This document shows positions 37,301 through 45,195 of a DNA stretch of 64,000 bases, piece by piece. The DNA is taken from NCBI RefSeq assembly GCF_902506345.1, contig NZ_LR733413.1, positions 316,531 to 380,530 of the forward strand. Reading direction: 5' to 3'. Positions within the stretch are counted from its first letter, which is position 1, and each line of letters starts with the position of its first letter. The notes beneath the pieces were generated by a model. It was given only the letters and a program-made list of their open reading frames with translations, made no database searches and was not told the DNA's origin. The DNA comes from Flavobacterium sp. 9R (GTDB lineage: Bacteria > Bacteroidota > Bacteroidia > Flavobacteriales > Flavobacteriaceae). Both the position numbers and the translations under genes were made by a program.

Positions 37301-37828
37301 ATGGCTATTCAGTTGATTATTAATAAAGAATTAGGTTTGGCTAAAAATGAGAATCCAATTCAAGGTGCTTTTATCATCGAAGAATTAACGGATTTGGTGG
37401 AAGCTGCCGTTTTACAAGAATTTGATAGAATTACAGAACGTGGTGGCGTACTTGGAGCTATGGAGACAATGTACCAACGTTCTAAAATTCAAGAAGAAAG
37501 TTTGTATTACGAAACATTGAAACATACAGGTGAATTCCCAATTATTGGGGTAAACACATTTTTAAGTTCTAAAGGATCTCCAACGGTAATTCCAGCGGAA
37601 GTTATTCGTGCTACAGAAGAAGAAAAGCAATACCAAATTACAATGTTGAATAATTTACAAAAAGCAAATGCTGATTTGGTAGCTCAACATTTGAAAACCT
37701 TACAAGAAGCAGCAATCAAGAATGAAAACATCTTCGATCATTTGATGGAAGCAACAAAAGTGTGTTCTTTAGGGCAAATAACGGCTTCATTATTTGAAGT
37801 AGGTGGGCAGTACAGAAGAAATATGTAA
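34388..37828 (+). CDS. icmF: Fused isobutyryl-CoA mutase / methylmalonyl-CoA mutase family protein
   Basis: The 1146-residue protein has the three-part order of IcmF: an N-terminal B12-binding domain ([15 protein letters not shown], with the His for cobalt ligation), a MeaB/MeaI-like GTPase ([12 protein letters not shown] near residues 199-210), and a C-terminal mutase TIM barrel ([29 protein letters not shown]). IcmF interconverts isobutyryl-CoA and butyryl-CoA, and related members act on pivalyl- or methylmalonyl-CoA; the exact substrate is not certain. It is a single-gene unit with its own terminator. No cobalamin riboswitch was recognised upstream. Confidence 0.93.
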   Translation: MEPQKPYIPVNKVRIVTAASLFDGHDAAINIMRRIIQSTGVEVIHLGHDRSVEEVVNTAIQEDANAIAMTSYQGGHNEYFKYMYDLLLEKGAGHIKIFGGGGGVILPSEIEELHQYGITRIYSPDDGRAMGLQGMINDLVERSDFAIGNQLSNELELIEDKTPTAIARLISAAENFPEIAKPVFDKIHTKNETSKIPVLGITGTGGAGKSSLVDELVRRFLIDFPEKTIGLISVDPSKRKTGGALLGDRIRMNAINNPRVYMRSLATRQSNLALSKYVAEAIQVLKAAKYDIIILETSGIGQSDTEIMDHSDVSLYVMTPEFGAATQLEKIDMLDFADLVALNKFDKRGALDALRDVKKQYQRNHNLWDVNPDEMPVFGTIASQFNDPGMNTLYKSIMDKIVEKTSSDLKSTFEITREMSEKIFVIPPHRTRYLSEIAENNRKYDETALSQEQVAQKLYGIYKTIETVSNKKPELNKAGIDDASVLPSATAPHDENRIFLNLLLNQFDKVKMDLDPYNWEMILTWNDKVNKYKNPVYTFKVRDREIKMATHTESLSHSQIPKVALPKYKAWGDILRWCLQENVPGEFPFTAGLYPFKREGEDPSRMFAGEGGPERTNKRFHYVSAGLPAKRLSTAFDSVTLYGNDPHIRPDIYGKIGNAGVSICCLDDAKKLYSGFDLVHAMTSVSMTINGPAPMLLGFFMNAAIDQQCEMYIKQNDLVEEVEAKIKAIYQEKGVERPKYQGDLPEGNNGLGLLLLGVTGDQVLPLEIYNEIKAKTLAQVRGTVQADILKEDQAQNTCIFSTEFALRLMGDVQEYFIAKNVRNFYSVSISGYHIAEAGANPITQLAFTLANGFTYVEYYLSRGMNINDFGPNLSFFFSNGVDPEYAVIGRVARKIWAKALKNKYGANERAQMLKYHIQTSGRSLHAQEIDFNDIRTTLQALYAIYDNCNSLHTNAYDEAITTPTEESVRRAMAIQLIINKELGLAKNENPIQGAFIIEELTDLVEAAVLQEFDRITERGGVLGAMETMYQRSKIQEESLYYETLKHTGEFPIIGVNTFLSSKGSPTVIPAEVIRATEEEKQYQITMLNNLQKANADLVAQHLKTLQEAAIKNENIFDHLMEATKVCSLGQITASLFEVGGQYRRNM

Positions 37829-37847
37829 TCTTCAATTGCAATAAATC

Positions 37848-37882
37848 AAGAAAGGCTGTCAATACTGACAGCCTTTCTTTTT
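37848..37882. terminator. Terminator shared by icmF and the convergent small gene
   Basis: A perfect 14-bp stem AAGAAAGGCTGTCA with its complement closes a 4-nt loop ATAC and ends in T residues. Confidence 0.9.
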
Positions 37883-37907
37883 AAAACACACTTTAAAAAA
37901 CCAATTT

Positions 37908-38306
37908 TTAGTTATTCGCAATAGCAAGGTATTTTTTTGCACTATTTTTATATACCTCCACTATTGCTTTTCTGTTCAAAACCGTTTCGTTTTTTGAAAT
38001 AGTGATTTCATGTTTTACGGTTTTTAAATTGTTTTCTACCACCAAGATATACTTGCCTTCTGGGAATTCCTCTAAACTATAGGTTTTAGAAATTCCTTTT
38101 TTACCTGAAGCATATTCTGTGAATAGAAGGGTATTGTCTTTATCATAAATAGAAACTGTAACTTTTTGTTGTCCATTGAGAGCAAAGCTAATTTCGTTTC
38201 CTTTTCCTTTTTTTACATTAAGTAAAAAATCGCCATCAACTGCGTAAGTGTTTAGACTGGCTAAAGCAAATACTAGTACCAAACTTAATTTTGAGATTGT
38301 TTTCAT
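37908..38306 (-). CDS. Small secreted beta-sandwich protein, paralog 1
   Basis: The protein has 132 residues from the ATG at 38306; an upstream in-frame TTG is not needed. It has a signal peptide (about 1-21, ending NTYA) followed by VDGDFLLNVKKGKGNEISFALNG. The body (VSIYDKDNTLLFTEYASGKKGISKTYSL, FPEGKYILVVEN, VKHEITI) has the strand pattern of type IX secretion C-terminal domains, but here it stands alone as the whole mature protein. Function is unknown. It is one of three same-strand paralogs with the same promoter layout and its own terminator. Confidence 0.8.
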   Translation of the reverse strand: MKTISKLSLVLVFALASLNTYAVDGDFLLNVKKGKGNEISFALNGQQKVTVSIYDKDNTLLFTEYASGKKGISKTYSLEEFPEGKYILVVENNLKTVKHEITISKNETVLNRKAIVEVYKNSAKKYLAIANN

Positions 38307-38343
38307 AATTCTTGTTTTTAAGTTGTTAGTTAAATTTCTATTG

Positions 38344-38446
38344 CTAAAGTATAGTAACAAACAAATTTATAACACAACAGAATTTTCTAATTATTATGTT
38401 ATTTTCACTATTCGAAAACGATATAGTGATGTTTTGGGTAAAATAG
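38344..38446 (-). promoter_or_regulatory. Promoter and operator region of paralog 1
   Basis: Minus strand order: CTATTTTACC (38437-38446), 16 bp, CGTTTTCG (38413-38420), 35 bp, TTG (38375-38377), 23 bp, TACTTTAG (38344-38351). The same layout recurs at the other two paralogs. Confidence 0.8.
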
Positions 38447-38663
38447 AATAGCTTTTGGGTAATTTTGAACATACTGATTTTGTGATATATTGATAAATAC
38501 GTTAAAAATGTGTAATAAAATGATGTAATTGATGCTTTTGTATCAATAATTATTGTTTAAAATGGTTATTTTTTGAATATAATAAAAAATTGAAATTTAA
38601 TTTATATATTGTGTTTTTAATACGTTGAATTTTTATGAGATATTCAAAATCTTGAGATGTGTG

Positions 38664-38696
38664 TAAAAAAAAAAGACTGCCTATGAAGACAGTCTT
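38664..38696 (-). terminator. Terminator of paralog 2
   Basis: AAGACTG pairs with CAGTCTT beside a run of ten A residues, which reads as a U tail on the minus strand. Confidence 0.7.
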
Positions 38697-38715
38697 AATT
38701 TTGAGTAGCTTTTTT

Positions 38716-39114
38716 TTATTTTATGTCAAGTAGTTTTTTATCATCTTCATCTTTCAAATAAACTTCTAATACGGGTTTTTTACTTAAAACAGCAGAGCCT
38801 CCATTTACTTTGATTGTGTGTTTAACCGATTTGAAATCATTAGTCACTATTAAGTAATAATTTCCTTCTGGGAATTCATCCAGATTGTAGGTTTTGGATA
38901 TGCCTTTCTCACCAACAGCATTTTCAGAAAATAAAACTTTATTAGAAGTATCGTAAATAGTTACTTTAGCTTTTTGTTGACCATTAAGAGCAAAACTAAT
39001 TTCTATTCCTTTTCTTTTTTTTACGTTAAGTAAAAAATCACCATCAATAGCATAGGTAGTACTACAAGCCAATGCGAATAATGTCGCTAAACTTAATTTT
39101 GAGATTGTTTTCAT
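38716..39114 (-). CDS. Small secreted beta-sandwich protein, paralog 2
   Basis: The 132-residue protein has a signal peptide (about 1-21, ending TTYA) and the conserved start IDGDFLLNVKKRKGIEISFALNG. It shares with paralog 1 the segments VTIYDTSNKVLFSENAVGEKGISKTYNL and FPEGNYYLIVTNDFKSVKHTIKV, and differs mainly after the last strand, where it ends DEDDKKLLDIK. It is single-copy in its unit, with its own promoter (39151-39274) and terminator (38664-38696). Function unknown. Confidence 0.8.
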   Translation of the reverse strand: MKTISKLSLATLFALACSTTYAIDGDFLLNVKKRKGIEISFALNGQQKAKVTIYDTSNKVLFSENAVGEKGISKTYNLDEFPEGNYYLIVTNDFKSVKHTIKVNGGSAVLSKKPVLEVYLKDEDDKKLLDIK

Positions 39115-39150
39115 AATTCTTGTTTTAAGTTGTTGATAGGTTTTAGATTA

Positions 39151-39274
39151 CTAAAATAATGTAACTAAAAGAAGTTTAACACAACAGAATTTGCCTATTA
39201 GAATGCTATTTTGCCTTTTCGAAAACGTTATAGTGTTATTTTTGTTAATATAGTATAGTGTTAAGGTAAAATAG
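39151..39274 (-). promoter_or_regulatory. Promoter and operator region of paralog 2
   Basis: Minus strand order: CTATTTTACC (39265-39274), 37 bp, CGTTTTCG (39220-39227), 35 bp, TTG (39182-39184), 23 bp, TATTTTAG (39151-39158). The first spacer is about two helical turns longer than at the other paralogs and holds two AACACTATA words. Confidence 0.8.
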
Positions 39275-39405
39275 TATAGATGTTTTTTGTCTTTTTATTG
39301 TGAAAATGTTGAATAAAATTAGGTGAATTGTCTTAAGTGTTATTATTTTTTTGTCATTTTGTAGTTTTTGATGACAATAAGTTAAGTTTTGCTGTTTTTT
39401 TAAGC

Positions 39406-39435
39406 AAAAAAAAGCTGTCAAAAATGACAGCTTTT
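39406..39435 (-). terminator. Terminator of paralog 3
   Basis: AAAAGCTGTCA pairs perfectly with TGACAGCTTTT around AAAA, with an A run before it giving a U tail on the minus strand. Confidence 0.85.
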
Positions 39436-39468
39436 AAAAAGTATGAATTTTTATGGTCGAAGTACTAA

Positions 39469-39864
39469 TTAATTTGAAGCAATATTTTTGTCAGCAAATG
39501 AAGTTTTGTAAACTTCTAAATAAGCTCTTTTGCTTAAAGTAACATTTGAAGAAGCAACTTTGATTTCATGTGTTACTTCCTTTAGGTCAGTTTTAACAAT
39601 CAAAGAATAAGTTCCAATAGGCAATTCTTCTAAATTGTAATATTTTACAATTCCATTTTGACCAGTTGCGTTTTCAGTATAAATTAAGTTATTTTCTGAA
39701 TCAAATATTGCGATTGTAGCTTTTTGAACTCCATTCATTGCAAAGCTAATTTCGTTTCCTTTTCCTTTTTTTACGTTAAGTAAAAAATCTCCGTCTACTG
39801 CATATGTGTTTAAAGATACCAATGCAAAAAGTGCTACTAAACTTAATTTATTCATCATTTTCAT
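39469..39864 (-). CDS. Small secreted beta-sandwich protein, paralog 3
   Basis: The 131-residue protein starts MKMMNKLSLVALFALVSLNTYA (signal peptide) and continues VDGDFLLNVKKGKGNEISFAMNG, almost identical to paralog 1. The body (IAIFDSENNLIYTENATGQNGIVKYYNL, PIGTYSLIVKTDLKEVTHEIKV) keeps the family pattern, and the tail is KTSFADKNIASN. It is divergently transcribed from the AraC-family regulator at 40051, with the shared promoter region between them. Function unknown. Confidence 0.8.
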   Translation of the reverse strand: MKMMNKLSLVALFALVSLNTYAVDGDFLLNVKKGKGNEISFAMNGVQKATIAIFDSENNLIYTENATGQNGIVKYYNLEELPIGTYSLIVKTDLKEVTHEIKVASSNVTLSKRAYLEVYKTSFADKNIASN

Positions 39865-39903
39865 ATTTTCAATTTTTTAAATTATTAGTCATTATTTATT
39901 TTG

Positions 39904-40006
39904 CTAAATTAGTCTGATTACGTGTGACTAAGGACAACACAGTTTTCAGATATGTGTGCTATTTTATCATTTACGAAAACGTTATATGTTAAAAAAGGTA
40001 AAATTG
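39904..40006 (-). promoter_or_regulatory. Promoter and operator region of paralog 3
   Basis: Minus strand order: TTTTACC (start of the GGTAAAAT match at 39997-40004), 15 bp, CGTTTTCG (39974-39981), 36 bp, TTG (39935-39937), 23 bp, TAATTTAG (39904-39911). It shares its upstream side with the araC-type gene. Confidence 0.78.
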
Positions 40007-40050
40007 TATCATTAATTGTTTAGCTTTGTTAGAGACCAAACCGAAACGAA

Positions 40051-40923
40051 ATGAAAAAAGTAGAAGCTGCTCTAGAAATTATTTCTCCGTCTTACGGAAG
40101 TTCATTTACAATTGCTAAGTATAATGAAAGTAGCAACATCAAATCCCATTTGTGGCATTACCACCCCGAGATTGAGTTGGTCTATGTTCATGGAGGTTCT
40201 GGAAAACGGCAGATAGGAAGTCATTTATCTTATTTTACAGATGGTGACCTTATATTAATAGGTAGCAATTTGCCACATTGTGGATTTACGAATTCCCAAA
40301 CAGGTAATAAATCTGAAACGGTTATTCAAATGAAGCCTGATTTTGTTGGAAATGACTTTTTTAATATACCTGAAATGGCTGCAGTCAAGAATTTATTACA
40401 GCAAGCTAAAGCTGGTATTGCATTTTTGGGAGAGAGTAAAGCTAGAATTGGAGCAAAAATCGAAATGATGCATCAATTGGATCCTTTTGATCGATTGATT
40501 GCGCTTTGGAGTGTACTCAAAGAGATGAGTGAATCTAATGAAAGTATTATTTTGAATGCGGTTGGTTTTTCTTTGGAATTGCAGGTACAAGATAACGACA
40601 GGATTAATGTTGTCTTTAATTACGTAAAAGACCATTTTCAAGAGCCTATAGCTTTAGAAGAAGTTGCTGATTTAGTAAGTATGACAATTCCTTCTTTTTG
40701 TAGGTACTTTAAAAAAATCACCAATAAAACTTTTACCACTTTTGTGAACGAATACCGAATTGTACATGCATCTAAACTTCTGGCTGAAAAACCAATGAGT
40801 ATAAATGAAGTGTGTTTTGAGAGTGGTTTTAATAATTTTAGTCATTTTAACAAATCCTTTAAGGCCTATACAGGCAAAAGCGCTTCTCAATACCGTAACG
40901 AATTAAAAACCATTATAAAATAG
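40051..40923 (+). CDS. AraC-family transcriptional regulator
   Basis: The 290-residue protein has an N-terminal cupin-like sensing domain (HLWHYHPEIELVYVHGGSGKRQIG, DGDLILIGSNLPHCG) and a C-terminal double helix-turn-helix of AraC type (ALEEVADLVSMTIPSFCRYFKKITNKTF, then SINEVCFESGFNNFSHFNKSFKAYTGKSASQYR). It is divergent from paralog 3, and the CTATTTTACC/CGTTTTCG elements lie between them and before the other two paralogs, so it may control all three. The ligand is unknown; cupin AraC members often sense sugars or aromatic compounds. Confidence 0.92.
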   Translation: MKKVEAALEIISPSYGSSFTIAKYNESSNIKSHLWHYHPEIELVYVHGGSGKRQIGSHLSYFTDGDLILIGSNLPHCGFTNSQTGNKSETVIQMKPDFVGNDFFNIPEMAAVKNLLQQAKAGIAFLGESKARIGAKIEMMHQLDPFDRLIALWSVLKEMSESNESIILNAVGFSLELQVQDNDRINVVFNYVKDHFQEPIALEEVADLVSMTIPSFCRYFKKITNKTFTTFVNEYRIVHASKLLAEKPMSINEVCFESGFNNFSHFNKSFKAYTGKSASQYRNELKTIIK

Positions 40924-40989
40924 ACGGTCGTATTTTACTAAAATTTTGAACCTTAAGTTTTGTAAATTGCAGAAAATAAATTTTACAAA

Positions 40990-41841
40990 ATGAAAAAGTT
41001 GAAATCGATTATCTATATGTGTTTGTTTTTTTGCAGCACATTCCTTTTTGCAGCCAAAGTAGATACCCTTCAAGTAGCAAGCGTAGCGATGAATAAAACT
41101 TATAAAGCTGCAATTGTACTTCCTAATTCCTATGCAAAAAGCAAAACAGCTTATCCTGTATTGTATTTGCTTCATGGTGCTTATGGGCATTTCAATGATT
41201 GGTTGAGTAAAACACCAAATAAAGAAGTAGTTAAAAATCTAGCGGACCAATACGATATAATTATTGTAATGCCAGAAGGCGAAACTTTTAGTTTTTATAT
41301 TGATAGCCCAGTTAATTCAGGTAGTCAATTTGAAACTTTTATTACTAAGGAGGTAATTGGTACAGTTGATAAAACGTATAGAACCATTGCTGATAAGCGA
41401 GCTCGTGCAATAACAGGCTTGTCGATGGGTGGTCATGGAGCTCTTTATTTATCAGCCAAACATCCAGATTTATTCTGCGCAGCAGGGAGCATGAGTGGTG
41501 CAGTGGACATGAGCACAATGCTTAACCGAGAATCTTCGCAGCAAGTCATTCAATTAATGCAGCCAGTTTTTGGCGAGCAAAGTGGGAGTCAAGAAATGTA
41601 TGTAAAGCATGCTGTATTGAGAATGGTTGATGCTATCAAAGAAAATAAACTACCTTTAATTATTGATTGTGGTGTTGATGATTTTTTGATTGAATCCAAT
41701 AGAGAATTGCATCGTAGATTGGTGTACAATAAAGTAGCACATGATTATACAGAAAGGCCAGGTGCACACACTTGGGAATATTGGGAAAATGCATTACCAT
41801 ATCACGTATTCTTTTTTAGTAAAATACTATCAAGAAAATAG
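40990..41841 (+). CDS. Secreted esterase of the putative esterase (CE1-like) family
   Basis: The 283-residue protein has a signal peptide (about 1-21, ending LFAA) and an alpha/beta-hydrolase of the esterase D / CE1 type. Visible motifs are YPVLYLLHGAYGHFNDW (oxyanion hole), ITGLSMGGHGALYLSAKHP (nucleophile Ser in GLSMGG), the acid in VDDFLIESNREL and the histidine in PGAHTWEYWENAL. It probably removes acyl or feruloyl-type groups in the periplasm or outside the cell. It follows the AraC-type gene by 66 bp. Confidence 0.88.
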   Translation: MKKLKSIIYMCLFFCSTFLFAAKVDTLQVASVAMNKTYKAAIVLPNSYAKSKTAYPVLYLLHGAYGHFNDWLSKTPNKEVVKNLADQYDIIIVMPEGETFSFYIDSPVNSGSQFETFITKEVIGTVDKTYRTIADKRARAITGLSMGGHGALYLSAKHPDLFCAAGSMSGAVDMSTMLNRESSQQVIQLMQPVFGEQSGSQEMYVKHAVLRMVDAIKENKLPLIIDCGVDDFLIESNRELHRRLVYNKVAHDYTERPGAHTWEYWENALPYHVFFFSKILSRK

Positions 41842-41915
41842 CTGATTTTATTCTAATTGAAATTTTGGTTCGATTTTTGAACACAGCATAACATAACTTA
41901 AAAAATAAAATAATT

Positions 41916-42428
41916 ATGAAAAGAATAGTTACATTATTTGCTATTATAGGGCTAATAGCATTTTCTGGTTGTACAACTGATGACAATGTGGATTCAGATA
42001 CTATTGCAGAAGTGATTGATGTTAATAATGTTAATTTTGATTTAAACGGTAATGGAGGAGTTAGAAGATTTGGATTTACACTTTTTCAAGGTGATGTAGT
42101 TTTAGCTTATAGAGCGACAGGAGTGGAGAATGGCCGTACCGTTTGGACTCAAATTCCAGAAACTTATTATTATGATGATGGAACACAATATTTTACTTAT
42201 AAATTTAATTTTACTGATGTAGATTTTGAATTATATTTAGATGGTTTTGAATTGAATACTGTTCCTGCAAATCTAAGAACCGGTCAAAAATTCCGTATTG
42301 TTATTGTTCCGGGGACAAATCCTTCAATTATTAATAAATCAGTTAATAACAAGGTGGATTATTCTGATTATTACGCTGTAATTAAAAGGTATAACATTAA
42401 TGATAGTAATGTTAAACAATTAAATTAA
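41916..42428 (+). CDS. Lipoprotein of unknown function
   Basis: The 170-residue protein has a lipobox (IAFSGCTTDDNVD, Cys19) and a beta-rich body with GVRRFGFTLFQGDVVLAYRA, WTQIPETYYYDDGTQYFTYKFNF and PANLRTGQKFRIVIVPG. I recall similar hypothetical lipoproteins in Flavobacteria but no functional annotation. It ends in a strong bidirectional terminator shared with the convergent TerC gene. Confidence 0.7.
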   Translation: MKRIVTLFAIIGLIAFSGCTTDDNVDSDTIAEVIDVNNVNFDLNGNGGVRRFGFTLFQGDVVLAYRATGVENGRTVWTQIPETYYYDDGTQYFTYKFNFTDVDFELYLDGFELNTVPANLRTGQKFRIVIVPGTNPSIINKSVNNKVDYSDYYAVIKRYNINDSNVKQLN

Positions 42429-42441
42429 CTTTTGTCAATAT

Positions 42442-42478
42442 AAAAAAAAGCTGTGAATTTTAATTCACAGCTTTTTTT
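42442..42478. terminator. Bidirectional terminator
   Basis: AAAGCTGTGAATT pairs perfectly with AATTCACAGCTTT around TT, with A and T runs on the two sides, between convergent genes. Confidence 0.92.
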
Positions 42479-42487
42479 GTGCTTTAG

Positions 42488-43441
42488 TTACTCAATAATA
42501 TTTTCGTCTTTGTTGAGTTTTAATGAAACTAATACTCCAGTAAGTAGTGATAATGCAATAAAACCAAGTGAAGCCCATTCAGGAACTTCTATATAATCAT
42601 GAAGCAGCATTTTTAAGCCTACAAAGCTCAGAATAGCAATTAAACTGTATTCTAAATAGCTAAATTTAGCAAGCATATTTGCCAAGAAGAAATACATCGA
42701 GCGTAGACCTAGTATGGCAAAAATATTAGAGCTAAATACTAAAAAAGGATCTGAGGTTATTGCTAAAATAGCCGGAACGCTATCAACAGCAAATAAAACA
42801 TCCATTACTTCAATTACAATTAATGCTACAAAAAGTGGAGTTGCATGATTCTTTTCATTTATTTTAATAAAAAAATGCTCTTTATCAGTGTGCGAAGTTA
42901 ATGGTATGATTTTACCAAGAGTTTTGTATATAAAAGATTCTTTAGGTTCAAATTCGTCATCTTCGCCTGCAAAAAACATCTTTATAGCTGTAAAAAGCAA
43001 GAACGCTCCAAATAAATACGTTGTCCAAGCAAATTTATTGATGATTAATACACCAAAGAAAATCATTAGTCCTCTAAAAACTATTGCACCTAAAATTCCC
43101 CAAAAAAGGACACGATGTTGGTATTTTTGTGGGATTTTGAAAGCTGAAAAAATTATTGCAATAACAAAAATGTTATCCACACTTAGGGATAATTCTATTA
43201 AGTAACCAGTAATAAATTTCATTGAAGCCACAGCAGGTTTTAATCCTGTAGTGTTGGCAACATAGTCATTACTATACAGCCAATAGATAACCCCAGAGAA
43301 CAGCATTGAAATTGTAAACCAAATCAATGTCCATTTGCTGGCTTCTTTAGTGTTGATTATATGAGGAGTTTTGTTGAAAACACCTAAGTCTAATGCTAAG
43401 ATTCCCATAATAAAAACCAAAAAGAGCGTCCAAATCAACAT
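42488..43441 (-). CDS. TerC/Alx family integral membrane protein
   Basis: The 317-residue protein has about nine membrane segments and the TerC-family core LSVDNIFVIAIIFSAFKIP and EVMDVLFAVDSVPAILAIT, whose acidic residues in the membrane are characteristic. TerC/Alx proteins are linked to tellurite resistance and to manganese export in E. coli (Alx). The substrate here is unknown. It sits between two glutamine synthetase genes and a lipoprotein gene but shares no obvious role with them. Confidence 0.92.
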   Translation of the reverse strand: MLIWTLFLVFIMGILALDLGVFNKTPHIINTKEASKWTLIWFTISMLFSGVIYWLYSNDYVANTTGLKPAVASMKFITGYLIELSLSVDNIFVIAIIFSAFKIPQKYQHRVLFWGILGAIVFRGLMIFFGVLIINKFAWTTYLFGAFLLFTAIKMFFAGEDDEFEPKESFIYKTLGKIIPLTSHTDKEHFFIKINEKNHATPLFVALIVIEVMDVLFAVDSVPAILAITSDPFLVFSSNIFAILGLRSMYFFLANMLAKFSYLEYSLIAILSFVGLKMLLHDYIEVPEWASLGFIALSLLTGVLVSLKLNKDENIIE

Positions 43442-43578
43442 AGTAGTTTGTTTTTAATGAAATGCAAAGATAGTTTTTGAATTTTGACTTAAAAAGAGAT
43501 ATGAAAATTAAATATATTTTTTTAAATCATGCATTATTGTTTGCTTACATGATTCGTTCTGATTTGTTTTATAGATAT

Positions 43579-43611
43579 AAAAAAAGTGCTAACTATAATA
43601 GCTAGCACTTT
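43579..43611 (-). terminator. Terminator of the GSII-type glutamine synthetase gene
   Basis: AAAGTGCTAACTA pairs with TAGCTAGCACTTT (one mismatch), with an A run giving a U tail on the minus strand, 21 bp after the stop codon. Confidence 0.75.
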
Positions 43612-43631
43612 CCATATAAGTATTGTAGAAA

Positions 43632-44645
43632 TTACAAAGCAGATTTAACTGTTTTGATAATTCTTGCAGCAATTTTGTATGGATCACCGTTAGATGCTGG
43701 TCTTCTGTCTTCTAACCAACCTTTCCAACCTTTTTGTACAGTCATTAAAGGAATACGGATTGAACAACCTCTATCTGATACTCCGTAAGAGAAATCATGA
43801 ATAGATGCAGTTTCGTGTTTACCAGTCAAACGTTGATCGTTAAATGCTCCATAAACTGCAATGTGTTCAGCAGTTACTGGACGGAAAGCTTCACATATTT
43901 TTTCATATACTTCTTGAGAGCCACATGTTCTTAAAACTTCGTTAGAGAAGTTAGCATGCATTCCTGAACCATTCCAGTCTGTGTCTCCTAGAGGTTTTGG
44001 GTGGTACTCGATGTAGTAACCGTATTTCTCAGTTAAACGATCTAAAAGGTAACGTGCTACCCAAATTTCGTCTCCTGCTTTTTTTGCTCCTTTTGCGAAT
44101 AATTGGAATTCCCATTGTCCACAAGCAACTTCTTGGTTAATTCCTTCAAAGTTAATTCCTGCAGCAATACATAAATCAGCATGCTCTTCAACTAATTTTC
44201 TTCCGTGAGTGTTTTTTCCACCAACTGAACAATAGTACATACCTTGTGGGGCAGGGTATCCTCCTACAGGGAAGCCCAATGGTAATAATGTTTTAGTGTC
44301 CATGATAAAGTATTCTTGTTCGAAACCAAACCAGAAATCTCCATCATCATCAATAGTAGCTCTACCATTAGATGCGTGAGGAGTACCATCAGCGTTCATA
44401 ACTTCTGTCATTACTAACCAACCGTTAATACGAGTTGGGTCAGGATAAATGGCAACAGGCACTAAAAGACAATCAGATGATCCGCCTTCAGCTTGTTTTG
44501 TAGAGGATCCATCAAAAGACCAGTTACCTAGTTCTTCTAAAGTTCCTTGGAAATTTTCATGCTCTTCAACTTTTGTTTTACTTCTTAAATTTTGTGTTGG
44601 TTCGTATCCGTCTAACCAGATGTACTCTAATTTAATTTTAGCCAT
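43632..44645 (-). CDS. Glutamine synthetase, beta-Grasp (GSII) type
   Basis: It makes glutamine from glutamate, ammonia and ATP. The 337-residue length and the motifs match GSII, the type common in eukaryotes and some bacteria. These include YIWLDGYEPTQNLRSKT, NWSFDGSSTKQAEGGSSDC, the WFGFEQEYF glutamate-binding strand, the GINFEGINQEVACGQWEFQ segment and DWNGSGMHANFSNE, which has the metal- and glutamate-binding residues. It is divergent from a GSIII gene across a 550-bp spacer. Both have the -7 box TATATTTG followed by GTYACA. Confidence 0.93.
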   Translation of the reverse strand: MAKIKLEYIWLDGYEPTQNLRSKTKVEEHENFQGTLEELGNWSFDGSSTKQAEGGSSDCLLVPVAIYPDPTRINGWLVMTEVMNADGTPHASNGRATIDDDGDFWFGFEQEYFIMDTKTLLPLGFPVGGYPAPQGMYYCSVGGKNTHGRKLVEEHADLCIAAGINFEGINQEVACGQWEFQLFAKGAKKAGDEIWVARYLLDRLTEKYGYYIEYHPKPLGDTDWNGSGMHANFSNEVLRTCGSQEVYEKICEAFRPVTAEHIAVYGAFNDQRLTGKHETASIHDFSYGVSDRGCSIRIPLMTVQKGWKGWLEDRRPASNGDPYKIAARIIKTVKSAL

Positions 44646-44679
44646 AACTATATGAATTTGTTTTATTTTTTTTCTGTGA

Positions 44680-44687
44680 CAAATATA
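44680..44687 (-). promoter_or_regulatory. -7 box of the GSII gene
   Basis: On the minus strand TATATTTG followed by TCACA, 35 bp before the ATG. Confidence 0.65.
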
Positions 44688-45143
44688 AATTTATTTTTTT
44701 TACTGCTAAAAAATAGGGGGTAATAATTGTGCTTTTGTTGAAGGATTTTAATAAACTGTAATTTTGAAGGGGGTATATTTAAAAAAAAATAATTTTATAC
44801 GCGCTAAAAATACAAATTCGTAATATTCGTCTTTTTTTTATTGAGTAATTAATGTCTTGATTGATAAATAGATGTTTTTTATATAAAATAACTGCTTTTT
44901 TTTGTTATATTTTTGTAAAAAAGTGGTTTTTGTTTTGAAAGTTGATTGATTTTATGAATATTTCTTGTTTTGTACTTGTGGTTTCGTCATAGTAGTAGCT
45001 TTTATTTTTTTTTAAAGTTTTATTTGAATTTAGCCTAATTTTTTTGCAGTTTGCTTGTCGACTTGTAGTTTGTTTTTTTTACTCTTTCTTTTTTTGCCTC
45101 CAATTATTAAATTTTAATATTCGACTCTAAAAGTGTAATTGTT

Positions 45144-45151
45144 TATATTTG
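45144..45151 (+). promoter_or_regulatory. -7 box of the GSIII gene
   Basis: TATATTTG followed by TTACA, 45 bp before the ATG, the same box as for the divergent GSII gene. Confidence 0.7.
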
Positions 45152-45195
45152 TTACATTAAAAAAAATAAAGTAATAACAACTAAAAACCATTACT

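Larger units (their letters stand above)
44646..45195. other. Divergent regulatory spacer between two glutamine synthetase genes
   Basis: The 550-bp spacer is very AT-rich and holds a matching promoter for each gene (44680-44687 minus, 45144-45151 plus). The middle has T runs but no convincing gene or palindrome. Confidence 0.7.

Noticed and set aside
40051..40923. CsgD-type regulator of the curli locus
   Set aside because: The protein is AraC-type with a cupin domain, not LuxR-type, and its putative sites are at the three paralogs rather than the curli promoter.
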